Shown here: piece by piece, positions 51,754 through 62,889 of the stretch
How positions within the stretch are numbered: the first letter of the stretch is position 1
Layout: each line of letters begins with the position of its first letter
Source of the DNA: Prorocentrum cordatum
Taxonomy: Eukaryota; Sar; Dinophyceae; Prorocentrales; Prorocentraceae
Direction: 5' to 3'
Assembly: GCA_963575745.1 (NCBI GenBank)
Contig: CAUYUJ010003058.1
Location: forward strand, 433,698 to 497,697
DNA: 64,000 nucleotides
Translations under genes and position numbers: made by a program
Notes under the pieces: generated by a model
Databases searched by the model: none
What the model was told of the DNA's origin: nothing
The model's input: only the letters and a program-made list of their open reading frames with translations

Positions 51754-52534
51754 TCCATGCTAGGCCGCGGCCCCGCACGGGCCGCCTGCCCTTTGCATGC
51801 AATTTGTTGCGCTCGCCGCCGCCTGCTGGCTGGTGGCTGGTGGCTGCCGCTGGTCCTGGTGACACCATGCCGCCCTGCCGTTCGCCTCCTGCCCGCGCTC
51901 GACGTTCATGTCGAGCCCGCGCGTTGGGCTTTCTGGCCTGGTGCTCTGCCGGTCATCGCCACGTTCGAGTTCCAGCCGAACTTCATGAGCACACCCGTGG
52001 AGTCGCTCGGGGACTCCAGCTCCACAGTCAACTGCAGGGAAAGTGTGGGAAGCCTGCGCATTCGCTGCGCCTGGCTATTGGTGCTCGGCTCCCCACCTTC
52101 CACCTCACGAGCTTCCACGATTGCATCGAAAGAATGCGCGGTATGGCCGCCTCGAACAGAAAGTTCCACTGCCTGGGATTGCTTCTTTAGGGGCTGACTC
52201 GAGGCCCCCCTCTCTTGCAGATGCGCTTGGCCCGCCAGGGCCAAGCGCGGTACTGCCGCCCCTGGACGCTGCTGGCGCTGCTCTCTCGCGGGTTGCCCTG
52301 TCGTTGTTGGTCAGTGGGAGCCCGCCATCGTCGCGCTTCAGCTGCCTGCCCCGCTGCCCCTGATCCCGATCGGGGTGGTGAACGCTGAGTCCCTGCCTGG
52401 GCTGGTGGATTGTTTGTCTTACTGCTTGCCCGTCTCCGAGTCCTCCGTCCTGGACGACGGGGCCGCTGCCGACCAACATCTCTCCTCGACGACGCCTGGC
52501 CCTACGACGCCTCAGGTGGTTGATTCTGCTGTAA
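51754..52534 (+). pseudogene. Coding-like unit behind the SL relic, cut by the YR element
   Basis: An ATG at 51,867 opens MPPCRSPPARARRSCRARAL and continues to LPTFHLTSFHDCIERMRGMA and a stop at 52,190. After a good acceptor (CCTCTCTTGCAG, ending 52,210-52,221) another frame reads CPVVVGQWEPAIVALQLPAP, LPLIPIGVVNAESLPGLVDC and LSSTTPGPTTPQVVDSAVIV up to the first base of repeat A1 at 52,535. No family recognised. A retroposed gene or an older retroelement are both possible. Confidence 0.33.
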
Positions 52535-52629
52535 TTGTTCTTGACATTTATTTTACACTACCCGTCGTAGTCTGTTAGCCGCCCTTTCCCCCTCTCCGTC
52601 CCTTTCTGCCCCCTCTGGGCTCAAGTCGG
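52535..52629 (+). repeat. Split direct repeat A1
   Basis: Matches 59,701-59,794 over about 95 bases: TTGTTCTTG, CACTACCCGTCGTAGTCTGT, TAGCCGCCCTTTCCCC, TGGGCTCAAGTCGG, with about 12 differences. Confidence 0.85.
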
Positions 52630-52741
52630 CACGGGCGAGGCCCGCAGGCGGGCCCCTCTGCGGTCGTGCCTGGGCACGGCCCCCCACCGCGGCGCCATTC
52701 CGCGGCCTTGCGCGCTCGCGGGCGCGCTGCTGGCGCTCCTG

Positions 52742-54610
52742 GGCCTCTCGGGCGACCTCCAGGAGGAGGCCCTGGCCGTGGGGAGCAGGTTCAGCCAGGA
52801 CCAGGTCCTGGACTTCCTCGGCCTCCGCTTCGGGAGCGAGGGCGAGGACGACGCCGAGGAGACTGAGGCGGAGGACGCCGCCTCGAGCGAGGAGGTCGAG
52901 TTCGTCGCCGCGGCGGAGGAGATCAAGATCGTCGGGAGCAGCCCGCTCGTCATGGGGGGCTGGGTTCAGTGGAACAGGATATACTGCCTGCCCAAGGGGC
53001 AGAGCGCGGGCGTGGTCATGCTGTTGGTCGAGCGGGTCGGGAAAGCCAGCGACCAGACGTGGACATGCGTGGGCCCGTCGCTCAGGGTGCAGATCATCTG
53101 TCTGAAGGATAAGCAGTCGGTGCACAGCAAGCCGCCACGGGGCATCAGCCAGTGGACGGCGTTCCCAGGGCTGAACGACAAGACTCGGGACATGGTGCTG
53201 GCGGCCTCTTCGAGGCTGATTGCACGGAAGGAGCTGGGCGCCGAGAACGTCAAGGTGGCCAAGGCCGCCGACAAGAAGAAGGGCTTCTGGAAGCTGGGCG
53301 GGAAGCGGAAGACCTCGAAGAAGGCGGGCCTGGTGAACTGGGTGTGGGCCATGTGCTCGAACCTGGTCTGCTACGGGTGGCTCCACCGCTCGTGGGGGGG
53401 GCTCGCTGGTGGGACTTCCGCCGCCTGGCGCATCTGGAGGTACTTCCACCTGGGGCCGCTCTTCCACAGGGTGTTCGAGGCGGCGGCGGCCGCGAGGTGT
53501 CCGACTACTGGGGCCTCCTGCTGGTGGCCTGGGAGCCGGGAGAGCTGGAGGTTGTGCTGATGGCGGTCGGGGGTGTGATCTTCGGTGTGTGGTTGCTGAA
53601 CTACATCTTCCGCCAGTGGCAGGGCCTCTCGGACTCCGACTCGGAGTCAGACATGTCCGACGGGGAGCTGATCACGGGCACCGCGGTGCCCGACTCGGAC
53701 GACGAGCCCGACGCGAAGGGTCTCTGCGCGGAGCTGCAGCGAGGACAGGATGAAGTACGGGCTGGGCTGATGGCGGTCACCGAGGCGCTGAAGAAGGACA
53801 CGGTGGAACCTCCAAGCAAGACGACGGGGGGGCCGTCGGGTACGCCGACGACGCCATGCCGACGACGGCGCAGCTGGACCAGTTCATTGCCAAGTTGAAT
53901 GAGCATGAGGAGTTGGTGAGTAGCGACTCTGACCGTGGTACGAGAGGCAGCGGACGTGAAGCTGGAAGGTCTGCCTCCTGATTCGGAGTGGGAGCGATTG
54001 CCATCGTCTCCAGGTTCAGGCTCGGTTTCGGACACGATCGCTCAGCTAGAGATGGAGAGCAAGAATCCCAGGGACGCCCTCCTGCAGACCTTGAAGAGCT
54101 ACGAGCACGTCCCCAACATGCGTGTGGGGGGTATCAGGACGCGGGTGGCCCCGACGGTGCTGAGCAAGATCTACAGGGGGGGGGCGGTCCGCGAAGCTCG
54201 AGGTTCAGGAGTGGCTGAGGAGCAAGGAGCTTTCAAAGGCTCCCATCGCCAACGAGATGCTGGTGCTGGCCATGACGTTGGACCGCATGATGGTCTCAGG
54301 CGACTTCAAGGGCTTGATCAACTCTCAGGCCAGCGAGCTGAGTTGCCTCAGGATGTATGCGATCATGAAGGCCTACGAGGGCGTGACGTGCGAACATGAC
54401 TGGAAAAAAAGGCCTCGCAATGCGAGCGGGGCAAAGTGGAAGTCCAAGGTCGACTGGTCGCTAGGTGAGGAGTACTTGAGGCTGACATCTCACGACGCCA
54501 TCGAGGACGCTCTCGCGGACGAGGAGGTGACGGACAAGTTGCGGAAGAGGGCGCAGATCCAGAAGCACTTGACGTCGGTGCGGGACGCAGCGCCCAGGGA
54601 CGAGGAATAG
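52742..54610 (+). pseudogene. Gag-like region of the YR retrotransposon
   Basis: Pieces in successive frames: RFSQDQVLDFLGLRFGSEGE and the acidic EDAASSEEVEFVAAAEEIKI, MVLAASSRLIARKELGAENV and KKKGFWKLGGKRKTSKKAGL (frame 1 piece to about 53,390); a hydrophobic VVLMAVGGVIFGVWLLNYIF near 53,555-53,615 followed by SDSDSESDMSDGELI; QLDQFIAKLNEHEELVSSDS; DALLQTLKSYEHVPNMRVGG; then ELSCLRMYAIMKAYEGVTCE and RNASGAKWKSKVDWSLGEEY to the stop at 54,610. The last part is, to my recollection, the conserved segment found before the RT in dinoflagellate elements of this kind. The possible membrane segment is unusual for Gag and may be chance. Frame changes near 53,390, 53,860, 53,930 and 54,190. Confidence 0.5.
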
Positions 54611-55092
54611 GGGTGGCCCGAGGGTTCGTTTTGGAGTGGCGACCCTTGGGCAAGTCTCGCACTGCTGTGCTCACTCCTGTGGATCTGTGCTGCGTGGGCT
54701 TCGTCAGCGGGGAGATCGTCGGGTCGAGGGTGGAGCAGAAGGGGAGGCTTCCTCGGGCTCGCCGCGCTGACCCTCGCCCAACCGGTGCACGCTGGAGGGC
54801 GAGGCCTCGTTTGTTCAGGCCGTGTCTTGTATATCTCGGACTTGAACCGCACCAGTGCGCTCAACCTTCGTCGTGCTCCACGTGAGCAGGTGCTTTCTTT
54901 ACGGCGGCCTGATGATGATGGACTTCAGGGAGCGGGACCCTCTTCGGAGTTCGCCTTCTCCTACGGGACCCCTGGCCACGCGAGCTGCGAGTTCAGGCTT
55001 TACGACGGAGCAGCTGAGGCTAACCTGGCTGCGCACTTGTCGGACGGTTCGGGCTCTACGGTCGCTGGCGGCGGGGCGCGTCGGGGCAGACG

Positions 55093-56515
55093 ATGGGTCG
55101 ACTGCCCCGAGCTCGTGGGGGGACGCGACGGGGCTCCACCGCAAGGGTCTACGACATCTGGGATCGCCACGCCTCTCTCGGGGCGTGGGGGGGCATCAAC
55201 GACGGCAAGGCGGTGCTTCGCCGTCTGCGGGGGTCCGACAGCTCGGGTTACGCAGTGGGTGGAGGATGCGGCCTCAAGCGGACTACATCTACTACTACGT
55301 TTATCAAGAAGGGCGACCTCTGCAGGACGGCGGCGGACCAGGTCTCGCTGCCGCCCTCAGGGGCCGCGGGCCTGTCTCTGACGGACCTCTCGACCACCGC
55401 GGCGCCATACCTAGAGCGTTTCGAGAGTCGGATGCTGGAGGGCCCGAAGGAGGTGGACTGGGGGAGATACGATGGTATCAAGAGCTACTCCGATCCAGGT
55501 TGGAAGGATCGTCACACCAGGCTCACCGTGGCCATGGGGATGATGCGGGCAGGAATGGTCCAGTACGTCAAGGAGGTGAAGCACACCGTGGGCCTTTTCT
55601 GCGTGGCCAAGGACGTGAGCGAGGACGGGCGGGACGTGATCAAGTCCCGCCTCATCTGGGACGCGCGGAAGGTGAATCTGCTTTTTCGGCGACCACCGTG
55701 GACCCCACTGGGGTCGCCCTCTGCCCTGTCCGAGTTGGAGCTGACGAACGACAGCTTGAAGGATCGCGTGCTGGGCAGTTTCCAGGGGGGCGTGCCCGAC
55801 TGGTTCTACGGTTGAGGTGGTCGGACGGGCTAGCGGAGTACTTCACGCTGGAATGGGGGTCGTGCCCGAGGAGCTCCACGCCTTCGCGAAGGATGCGGGG
55901 GTGGAGCTGCCAGCCCCGCCTGCGGGTGCCGCGGGCGTGGGGTCAGTGGCGCCCGTGATGGGGGCTGCCTGGGCGGTCTTCTTGGCCCACTCGGCACTGG
56001 TGGACTGCTTCGAGTCTATGGAGGGATTGGTCACGGAGCAGATCACCTTGGGCAGGGCGTGTCCGAGTTTCGCCAAGGCCGAGCTTCTCCTTTTACTGTG
56101 CATCGACGACTACATCGGCTTGAAGCTGGTGAAGGATGGGGAGGACGTGGACCTCGAGGTCACAAAGGGCCACGTGCGGAGCTATCTGAACGCGAAGGGG
56201 CTCGCCGTGCACAAGGAGGAGGCTGGGGAAGGACTGCGACGTGGGCTTGGGCTTACCATATCTGGACGGCCCTATACGTTGAAGGTCTACCCCGAGAAGA
56301 TGAAGGACCTGATCATCTGCACCGAGGCAATTGCGGTGACTCGGTCCGTGCGACCTCGGGAGCTGGCCACGGTGGTGGGCTGCTGGGCGTGGGCGATGCT
56401 GGTTTGTCGGCCTGCCTTTGCGATCCTGGGCGCCTGCTACCGATGGGTCGGGGCTTTTGCGGACGAGGAGGCCGAGAAGCCGCAGCGCTCCCTGTCCCCG
56501 TGTTGGAGGAGTTGA
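55093..56515 (+). pseudogene. Reverse transcriptase region of the YR retrotransposon
   Basis: The first frame (to TGA 55,813-55,815) carries KHTVGLFCVAKDVSEDGRDV, IKSRLIWDARKVNLLFRRPP and GGVPDWFYG, the motif A neighbourhood (normally DVxxaFY; the Asp appears to be replaced by Gly). The second frame (55,817-56,515) continues GVVPEELHAFAKDAG, MGAAWAVFLAHSALVD (motif B-like) and LLLLCIDDYIGLK with the IDD of motif C, then LTISGRPYTLKVYPEKMKDL and ELATVVGCWAWAMLVCRPAF. RT copies the element RNA into DNA. The frame change at 55,815 falls between motifs A and B, so the protein cannot be made from this copy. Confidence 0.7.
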
Positions 56516-57868
56516 AGGCTCTGTCATCGCTGGCCATCTTCTTCGAGGCGAACCTGGAGCTGGACTGGCACACGACAGTCTACATGACCGACGCGAGCGA
56601 CGAGGGCTTCGGAGCGGTCGCGACGAAGTCAAGCGTGGAGGAGATCAGGGACGAGCTGGACCGCGGGGCCGAGCAGGTGCGGCAGATTCGAGTAGGGGGG
56701 ACGCACGCGGAGATAGAGGACGAGGTGAGCAAGGAGGGCCTGGAGGAGGACGAGATGATGCACCCGAGCGAAGGACGTCCTGGTATACTGACGCTGCAGC
56801 AGGGTTTGCTGGACCTGAAGGGGGACCTCGGGGACCAGGTGAGCGCTTGGATGGAGGACGTGCGAATGGGGGAGTTGATGGACGTGGCGGTGGTAGAGCG
56901 TCTTTTCAGCCGCCTGCGGAGGCGGTGGTATTGGATCTGCCACCTCACCTTGTTCCTGGACACCTTCTCGGACAACTACTACAGGGACTCACGCACGCCC
57001 TGGGGTTACGAAGGGCTCAGCGAGGGTGCAGCGCAAGGTCGACGAGGACAACTACATCGCGCAGGTGATCATCGAGGTCGCCAGGCCCGCGGTCCGCGAG
57101 GGGCTCGGCTTCATTATCTTGGGGCCCGTGGCGCTGAAGATGCTGGAGTGGGCGCCCTGGGACAGGCTTACCAAGGTGGAGGGCGTCTTCTCCCTGGAGG
57201 TGGGCGAGCTGGTGGTGCTGACCAACCTGACGAGGCTCGTGGAGAACGATGGGCTGTGGGACGAGTTCCCGCTGACCTCGGGCGTCGCCGTCAACTATGG
57301 GGGCGTCTTTCTGGAGCACTACGCCACGAGGTTAGAGCAGCTCGACTACGCCTGGAGCGAAGTACCAAAGGGGGCGCAGGTGCGACTGCGACGGGGTCGA
57401 CCTCGGGTGGTGCGGAGCAGGGGGCAGGTGATGCCCATCGGCGCCTCCTGGGTCGACGAGTCGAGGTGGCACGAGCTCTTCAGGGGACGCTGGGAGGCGG
57501 AGGAACACAACAATGTGCTGGAGCTGCGGTGCGTGGTGAGCGTGCTGCGGCATCTGGCGAGATCTTCGAGATGCTGGCACAAGCGAGTGGTGATCATGAC
57601 GGACTCTGTTGTCTCCATGGGCGTGCTGCAGAAGGGGCGCTCATCGGCGACGTCGCTTCTGAGGCTGGCACGAGTGGCATGTGGCATCGCGCTGGCGCTG
57701 GGCATCAGGGGTTACTACCGGTGGGTGCCCAGCCAGTGGAACATGGCGGACGGCCCGAGCAGAGGCGTCGACATCGGCGCAGCGGACGAGACCAAGCAGG
57801 CGCACAGGATGAGGACGACGCCCAAGGCGGTGCGGCCGCTGCTGCAGGTGCTGGAACGGCGGCGGTGA
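56508..57868 (+). pseudogene. RNase H region of the YR retrotransposon
   Basis: The first frame (about 56,508-57,010) has the opening strand TVYMTDASDEGFGAV with its catalytic Asp. The second frame (57,026-57,868) holds HNNVLELRCVVSVLRHLARS (Glu), KRVVIMTDSVVSMGVLQKGR (second Asp), LGIRGYYRWVPSQWNMADGP and SRGVDI (last Asp), all typical of DIRS-type RNase H. About 290 codons separate the first strand from the rest, longer than in the compact enzyme; either an extra domain (IILGPVALKMLEWAPWD, EFPLTSGVAVNYGGVF) is normal for this lineage or sequence was inserted. Confidence 0.65.
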
Positions 57869-57976
57869 CTCGCGGGACCTTGGCGGTACGTCTGGGGCTC
57901 GACTACCTTCTCAGCAGGGAGGCCTCGGCCTCCCAAGCGAGAACGTGGCGGCCTTGGGCGTCTACCTCGGCGACGC

Positions 57977-59432
57977 GTGGTTGCTACTGCCACCACATCG
58001 GGAGCGACGGCGACTGCGAGAAGGAGCTGCAGGGCGTCACGCTGGGCCGCCGCGGGCGGCGAAGCTGGTTCGGCTGCGAGGAACGGCGGCAGGCTGTCCC
58101 TCTGGGTCGTGCTGGTGGTGATGCTGCACGTGGTCAACGGTGCTCGAAGGGGGGTGTCTGCGCCGCCGCTGCAGAAGCGCGGCGCACGCGCCTGGCAGCA
58201 GGCCAAGCAGGACCGCCCTCGGTGGAACAACAGGTTGGTGGTCCACGCCGTCGACGACTCCACCAACGTCGTCTACGAGCGGGAGGTCAGGGCCTTCCTC
58301 GTTGACTGCAAACGCGGGGAGGTGCCGTTCACGACCTTGGAGCAGAGGGACCGCGCGCTGGGGAACTACATCAGTGACCTCTGCTACCTGAGGGGCGACA
58401 GCTACATGAAGGCCTCCCTCGCCTTCAATGGCTTCATGCACATCTTCGAGGACCATCGAGGGGGCTCCCAACGGCGCATCGTGCGCTGAAGTCGTGGGAG
58501 CGCATGCAGTTCGGAGGTGAGGGCCACCCGATCCCGTTCCAGGCGATTGGGGTGATCATCACGAGGATGCTGGAGATGGGGCACCTGCTGGAGGCGAGTG
58601 CCTGCATCGTGCAGTTGGACGGGTGGCTTCGAGAGCAGGACTGGGAGATGCTGCGGGCCAAGCACGTCAGCTTCACGCCCGACGGCGGTGTGGGCCTCAA
58701 GCTCGGCGACCGCATGATGGACAGAAGACCAAGACGGGCGCCAACCAGGGCGCCGTGCTGGAGTGGCCGCTGTCGAGGCTCTTGATGAAGGTGCTGGTCC
58801 AGGATCGGGAGCCTGATGACCAGGTCTTCCCCTTCACCCAGCCGAGCTTCCGCAAGGTCTGGATGAAGACGCTGAAGGCGGTGGGCCTGGAGGCCATGGG
58901 GCCGCCGCACGGCATGCGCCACGCTGCGGCAGCACGCTTCGTGGCGCTGAGCGGCGACCTGGAGGCGGCGCGTAGGCGGGGCCGCTGGGCCTCCACTGCG
59001 GGCCCCCAGCGGTGCACCCAGTGCCACGCGCTGGTGGGGGAGCTCAGCGAGCTAGACGGCGCGCAGATCATGCAGGGCTGCGCTTTCTGGCGCCGCCCAC
59101 GACAGGCGGTGCACGACGCCGTCGCGCGTGGGCCAGGCGCGGGGACGCCGCTCGGCAGTCGCCTCATCGGGGCGCTCGCGAGCGCCCGTGACCGTGAGGT
59201 GCCTGTCCGTATGTGCGCTCCCCTCTCCTCTCTAATGAATATCGGGCCAAGTCTGGTGAGGGGGGTCCTTGGGGGGAGGCCGTGGTTTTTGAACAAGCAA
59301 GTGAAGGTTTCTCTGCCTCGCTCTCCCACCCGCCCGTGTCTCCCCGTGCTCGGCAGTTTTCTCTTGAAGGCCTTTGGCCAGTGGCCCAGTGTGGTCGGCT
59401 GGGAGGGGTCGAACAAGTGCTGTGGTTTGTGA
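57977..59432 (+). pseudogene. Tyrosine recombinase of the YR retrotransposon, catalytic Tyr replaced
   Basis: N-terminal SAM-like part QRDRALGNYISDLCYLRGDS and KASLAFNGFMHIFEDHRG in frame to 58,489; then LREQDWEMLRAKHVSFTPDG (first Arg, 58,630-58,632) in a second frame; then WMKTLKAVGLEAMGPPHGMR H..R (His 58,908, Arg 58,917), RRRGRWAS (Trp 58,986) and GPQRCTQCHALVGEL in a third frame. In the family the last motif reads RY near that point; here the codon is TGC at 59,013-59,015, so the nucleophile Tyr is probably Cys. Two frame changes plus this substitution make the enzyme inactive. It would join a circular cDNA to the genome. Confidence 0.68.
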
Positions 59433-59693
59433 CCTAGGTCGTATGCTCAGGAAGCTGGCCTCGGTCTTCAGCTGCGCTCAGGCAGCCAGCTCGGGCCGCG
59501 TCGCTTTTTCTTGAAGAATTCTGGGGTTGGAAGCCCCATCAGCCCGCGCTCTGGTGTGAAACGATCGCCACGTCAGCATCGATCAACAGTTGTTGTAATG
59601 TGCCTGCCAGCCCTTTCGGGCTCAGCTCCGCCTGCCCCCCTCAAGGGTTTTCAACCCCTCCCCCAGACTGGCTCTGAGTAGAGGGTAAGGGTG
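59401..59693 (+). repeat. Split direct repeat B1
   Basis: Matches B2 (59,816-60,139) almost throughout: GGGAGGGGTCGAACAAG, TGTGGTTTGTGACCTAGG, CGGTCTTCAGCTGCGC, GGGGTTGGAAGCCCCATCAG, CCTGCCAGCCCTTTCGGGCT, GACTGGCTCTGAGTA, GGGTAAGGGTG. Confidence 0.88.
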
Positions 59694-59700
59694 CACATAG

Positions 59701-59794
59701 TTGTTCTTGGATTTTATGTTGCACTACCCGTCGTAGTCTGTTAGCCGCCCTTTCCCCCCTCCGTCCCTCTCTGCCCCCGCTGGGCTCAAGTCGG
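59701..59794 (+). repeat. Split direct repeat A2
   Basis: Second copy of A1, joined to the end of B1 by CACATAG. In PAT/Ngaro elements this B1-A2 junction reproduces the closed circle junction. Confidence 0.85.
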
Positions 59795-59815
59795 CCCCAC
59801 CGCGCCCTCCCTTTG

Positions 59816-60139
59816 GGGAGGGGTCGAACAAGTTTTGTGGTTTGTGACCTAGGTTGCATGCCCAGGAAGCGGGCCTCGGTCTTCAGCTGCGCACAGGCAG
59901 CCAGCTCGGACCGCGTCGCTTTTTCTTGGAAGACTTCCGGGGTTGGAAGCCCCATCAGCCCGCGCTCTGGTGTGAAACGACCGTCACGTCAGCATCGGTC
60001 GGCAGTTGTTGCAATGTGCCTGCCAGCCCTTTCGGGCTCAGCTCCGCCTGGCCCCCCCCCCCCGCCCCCCCCCCCCCCCTCCCCCCCTAAGGGTTTTCAG
60101 CCCCTCCCCCAGACTGGCTCTGAGTATAGGGTAAGGGTG
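59816..60139 (+). repeat. Split direct repeat B2
   Basis: Second copy of B1, about 30 bases longer because of a C tract at 60,050-60,087. Ends GGGTAAGGGTG like B1 and gives the right end of the element. Contains GGGGTTGGAAGCCCC, a small inverted repeat also in B1. Confidence 0.88.
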
Positions 60140-62163
60140 TAAAGCTCTGTTCACGATTATGACTTCGCCGAGTGCATCGCCTCCGACATTGGCTTCGAGT
60201 GCGAACTCGCCTCGTTCGAAGATCGCAGTGCTCGTGCATGCGTTGCTGACGTGGCGGATGTTGAGGAGCCTGCGGGGTTGCGCCGCGCGGGATCCCCCCC
60301 ATATTCCTCATCGGGTCCGTGCTCGCGGTCAGGGCCGTCTTGAATTCCGGGGCCCTGTTGCGGATCTGGACCGCGCTGGGGATCTGGACGGTGATTGGCT
60401 TTGGTACCTGTTCGTTCTCGGACTTCAGGCTCTGCGGGATACAGTGCTACTCATCTGGATGCGCGCGCAGTGCTTCCCGAGGCTAGTGCCGATCCTACTC
60501 TTCTCATCTTTCGTGATGCGGATAGTGTTCTTCAAGATGATGATCGCGCTGGCCCTCAACAAGATCATCTTGGGGCTGCCGCTGCTACTGCGGATTATGT
60601 TCGTCTGAATGTTGCTCGCGCTCCTCGCGGCGCTTGTGGCGCTGTTGGTGGCCCTGCCCTACCTTATTGGCACCGTGCTCGCGCTACGTGCGATTTCTAC
60701 TGCCTGAAGATCCTCCCTGTGGGCCCGAGGATCTCCTCTCGTTCGGCATGCCGCTGCCATCCGCATTGTGCATGTGGCGACGGCTGAAACAACTACCACC
60801 TGACAGAGCTGACTGGCGAGGCACTTGCTGCTGAACGCGCGCGCCGTTGCCAACTTTACCCTGCGTGTGCCGATGCGCAGCCGATCACCGTGGAGCTCTG
60901 GCTGGCTCGGGCTGCCGGCCGCACAGCACCAGAGGTATACGCCTTGATTGGACAAGCTGCCGATCCAGCGCCTGACGCAGGCGCCGCTGCACGTGCCGTC
61001 TTCCAAGCTGCTGCAGTTCGTGACGGCCGTCGTGATGAGGGATGCGTTTCCCGCTGTGGGGTTCTTCCTGCTGTTTGCGCGGCTTGTGATGACCTGCTTG
61101 GTGATGTTTTCATGATGCTGACATTGGTGCTCGACCAGGTGGTGGCGCTGGCCTGGGGCAGGGTACCGCACGATGCGACAACACGAACAAAATCGACTCA
61201 GGTGCTGAACCCGCTTGGGATACGGCGAGTTGGGATGATGATGCCGACGACCCGCTCTACCTGGCGCTCCTTGCCGAAGGGGGCGCTGCGTGTGATGGCC
61301 CGCAGGATTCCGAGGACGATGGACACCGTGGTTCCCGGCCCCGCCTGCATGAGGGAGATGCGCCTGCTGGACTTCCCGGCCCCTGATATCGATGGCCCTG
61401 CTGATAGTCCTTCCGCTGCTGATCACGTTCGCCCTGCGGTTTTGCCGTCACCGGACGATGCTGTTGGCGCACCCCCGGTACTCCAGCCTCCTGCAGGGCT
61501 CCTGCCTCATGTCGGTGGCGCTGCTACGGGCCCTGCCGCCCCTGATCCCGCTCTCCCTGCGCTTCGCCCTCCACCTGGCGTGGCTGCTGGCGTACTATCA
61601 GATGGCGCCGTCCGTGGCTGCTCTGGCTGGCGCGAAGAAGGGAACTATAGTGAAGAAAGCTACGAAGGGCACCAAGGTCAAGGACCGTCCACGGCTCAAC
61701 CCACAGCGGAACGAGAAGGAAGAGGATGAGACAGGATAAGAAACCGATGATGGAAGCTCATCGCGGGGATCGTCCTGCTATTGGTGCTGTTAACGGTGCG
61801 CAATGCGAGCTTGATGAAGCCTTTGCTGCACGTGTTCGGGGGCAGTTTGTGCCGGGGCCCCCCTTCAGCAAGGCCCTCTCCGTTCATGCCGACCTCCTGT
61901 GCATGGGCGCCGACGCTAGCCTTGTCTTCGACGCTTTCCCCGACCCCTTCGACTCCCAGCCGTCCGCGCTCGACGAGTAAGGCTTGAACTGCGCCGCGGC
62001 GGGGATTTCCCCTGCGTTCGTCTCTGCTGCTCCCTCGGGCGCGGGGATCGACGCATACTTTCCGAATTTCGCATTCGACGAGGTGCCCCGCGACGTTGGC
62101 TCCGGCTTCGTCAGCGACGCCGAGCCCCTGAGCGCCTCGGCGGGTGCGCAGTGGCTCGCATAG
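60140..62163 (+). pseudogene. Broken coding-like unit on the far side of the YR element
   Basis: Protein-like pieces in several frames: HDYDFAECIASDIGFECELA and FEDRSARACVADVADVEEPA (60,154-60,270), LLIFRDADSVLQDDDRAGPQ, ERARRCQLYPACADAQPITV and ELWLARAAGRTAPEVYALIG (60,830-60,950), DDDADDPLYLALLAEGGAAC (61,240-61,300), then from 61,780 CELDEAFAARVRGQFVPGPP, ADLLCMGADASLVFDAFPDP, a TAA at 61,978-61,980, and in the same frame GIDAYFPNFAFDEVPRDVGS to TAG at 62,161-62,163. Acidic, balanced composition suggests a decayed gene or retroelement. It may be the continuation of the unit at 51,754-52,534. Confidence 0.35.
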
Positions 62164-62469
62164 GCGCAGATGGAGGACTCTGGCCCCCAGGGGCGCTCGA
62201 TCCTCCTCCTGCTCCTTTTTTTTGAAAAAAAAAAACGCTGATCGGATACTAGCTGTACTCAGCCTTCTCCTCCTCCTCATCCTCGTCCTCTCCTCCTCCT
62301 GTCGTTGTAGCTGGTGGCTCTGCGACCCGAGAGGATGCAGACATCCTCCCCCGCCCCTTTTCTCCCTAAATCGCTTTTGCTTGTCGCGCCCCCACGCGCG
62401 TTTGCAGGGCGGGCCGGCAATTTCGCTTGAAACGCCACCACCACGCATGATTATGATGCTTGAGACTTG

Positions 62470-62885
62470 CTACAGTTTCACGGATGGAAGGCGGGTCGTT
62501 TTCAAATGGTGGTTATTGCCCTAGCGCCCCCGGCGTTCAGGGATGGAAAGCGGGGCGTTTCCAACGTGAGGGTTTCGCTTCAGCGCCGCACACATTCATT
62601 TCGAGCGCGTGCATCAGCGCCACGGGTGGGGAAGGGTGGAAGGCGGAAGATTTTCAAGATGTGTTTATCGCCCCTACCGCCGTGCACGTTCTCTGCGTGC
62701 ATGTGCAGCAGCCTCGCGGATGAAGGGCGGGCGGTTTCCAAAATGCGGCTCTCGCCCCCGCGGCGCGCACGTTCGTTTTAACAGCTCGCAGCCGCTGTAA
62801 ATATGGGGGGCGGCTCCTTCTCACAATGTGGCGTTCTCAGATCCGCGCGCGTTCGTTTTGAAAGTTTGCAGCAGTTTCAAAGACT
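62470..62885 (+). repeat. ~80-95-bp degenerate tandem repeat
   Basis: Five units marked by GGATGGAAGGCGGG(T/C)-type sequence followed by TTTTCAAATG/TTTCCAAAATG and GCGCGCACGTTCGTTTT; landmarks near 62,482, 62,541, 62,636, 62,719 and 62,801. A weak relative of GTTTTGAAAGTTTGCAGCAG follows. Confidence 0.65.
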
Positions 62886-62889
62886 CGTA

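Larger units (their letters stand above)
52535..60139 (+). mobile_element. Tyrosine-recombinase retrotransposon (DIRS/PAT/Ngaro-like), inactive
   Basis: 7.6 kb. Order: repeat A1, gag-like region, reverse transcriptase, RNase H, tyrosine recombinase, then repeats B1, A2, B2. This split direct repeat order (A1...B1-A2-B2) is the hallmark of PAT- and Ngaro-like elements, which integrate through a circular intermediate and leave no target duplication. Absence of an integrase core or long terminal repeats fits. Coding regions are broken by at least six frame changes, so the copy is dead or poorly assembled. The A and B copies differ by point changes and a C-tract expansion, so it is not a very recent insertion. 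Confidence 0.75.

Noticed and set aside
56059-58305. 748-codon + frame inside the retrotransposon as a single long protein
   Set aside because: Only about 56,508-57,010 of it carries RNase H motifs; after that the true coding sequence is in another frame and this one is GC-driven.
62300-62325. GTTGTAGCTGGTGGCTCTG after a CTC tract as a possible SL relic
   Set aside because: The match to CCGTAGCCATTTTGGCTC needs several changes, including loss of the TTTT core.
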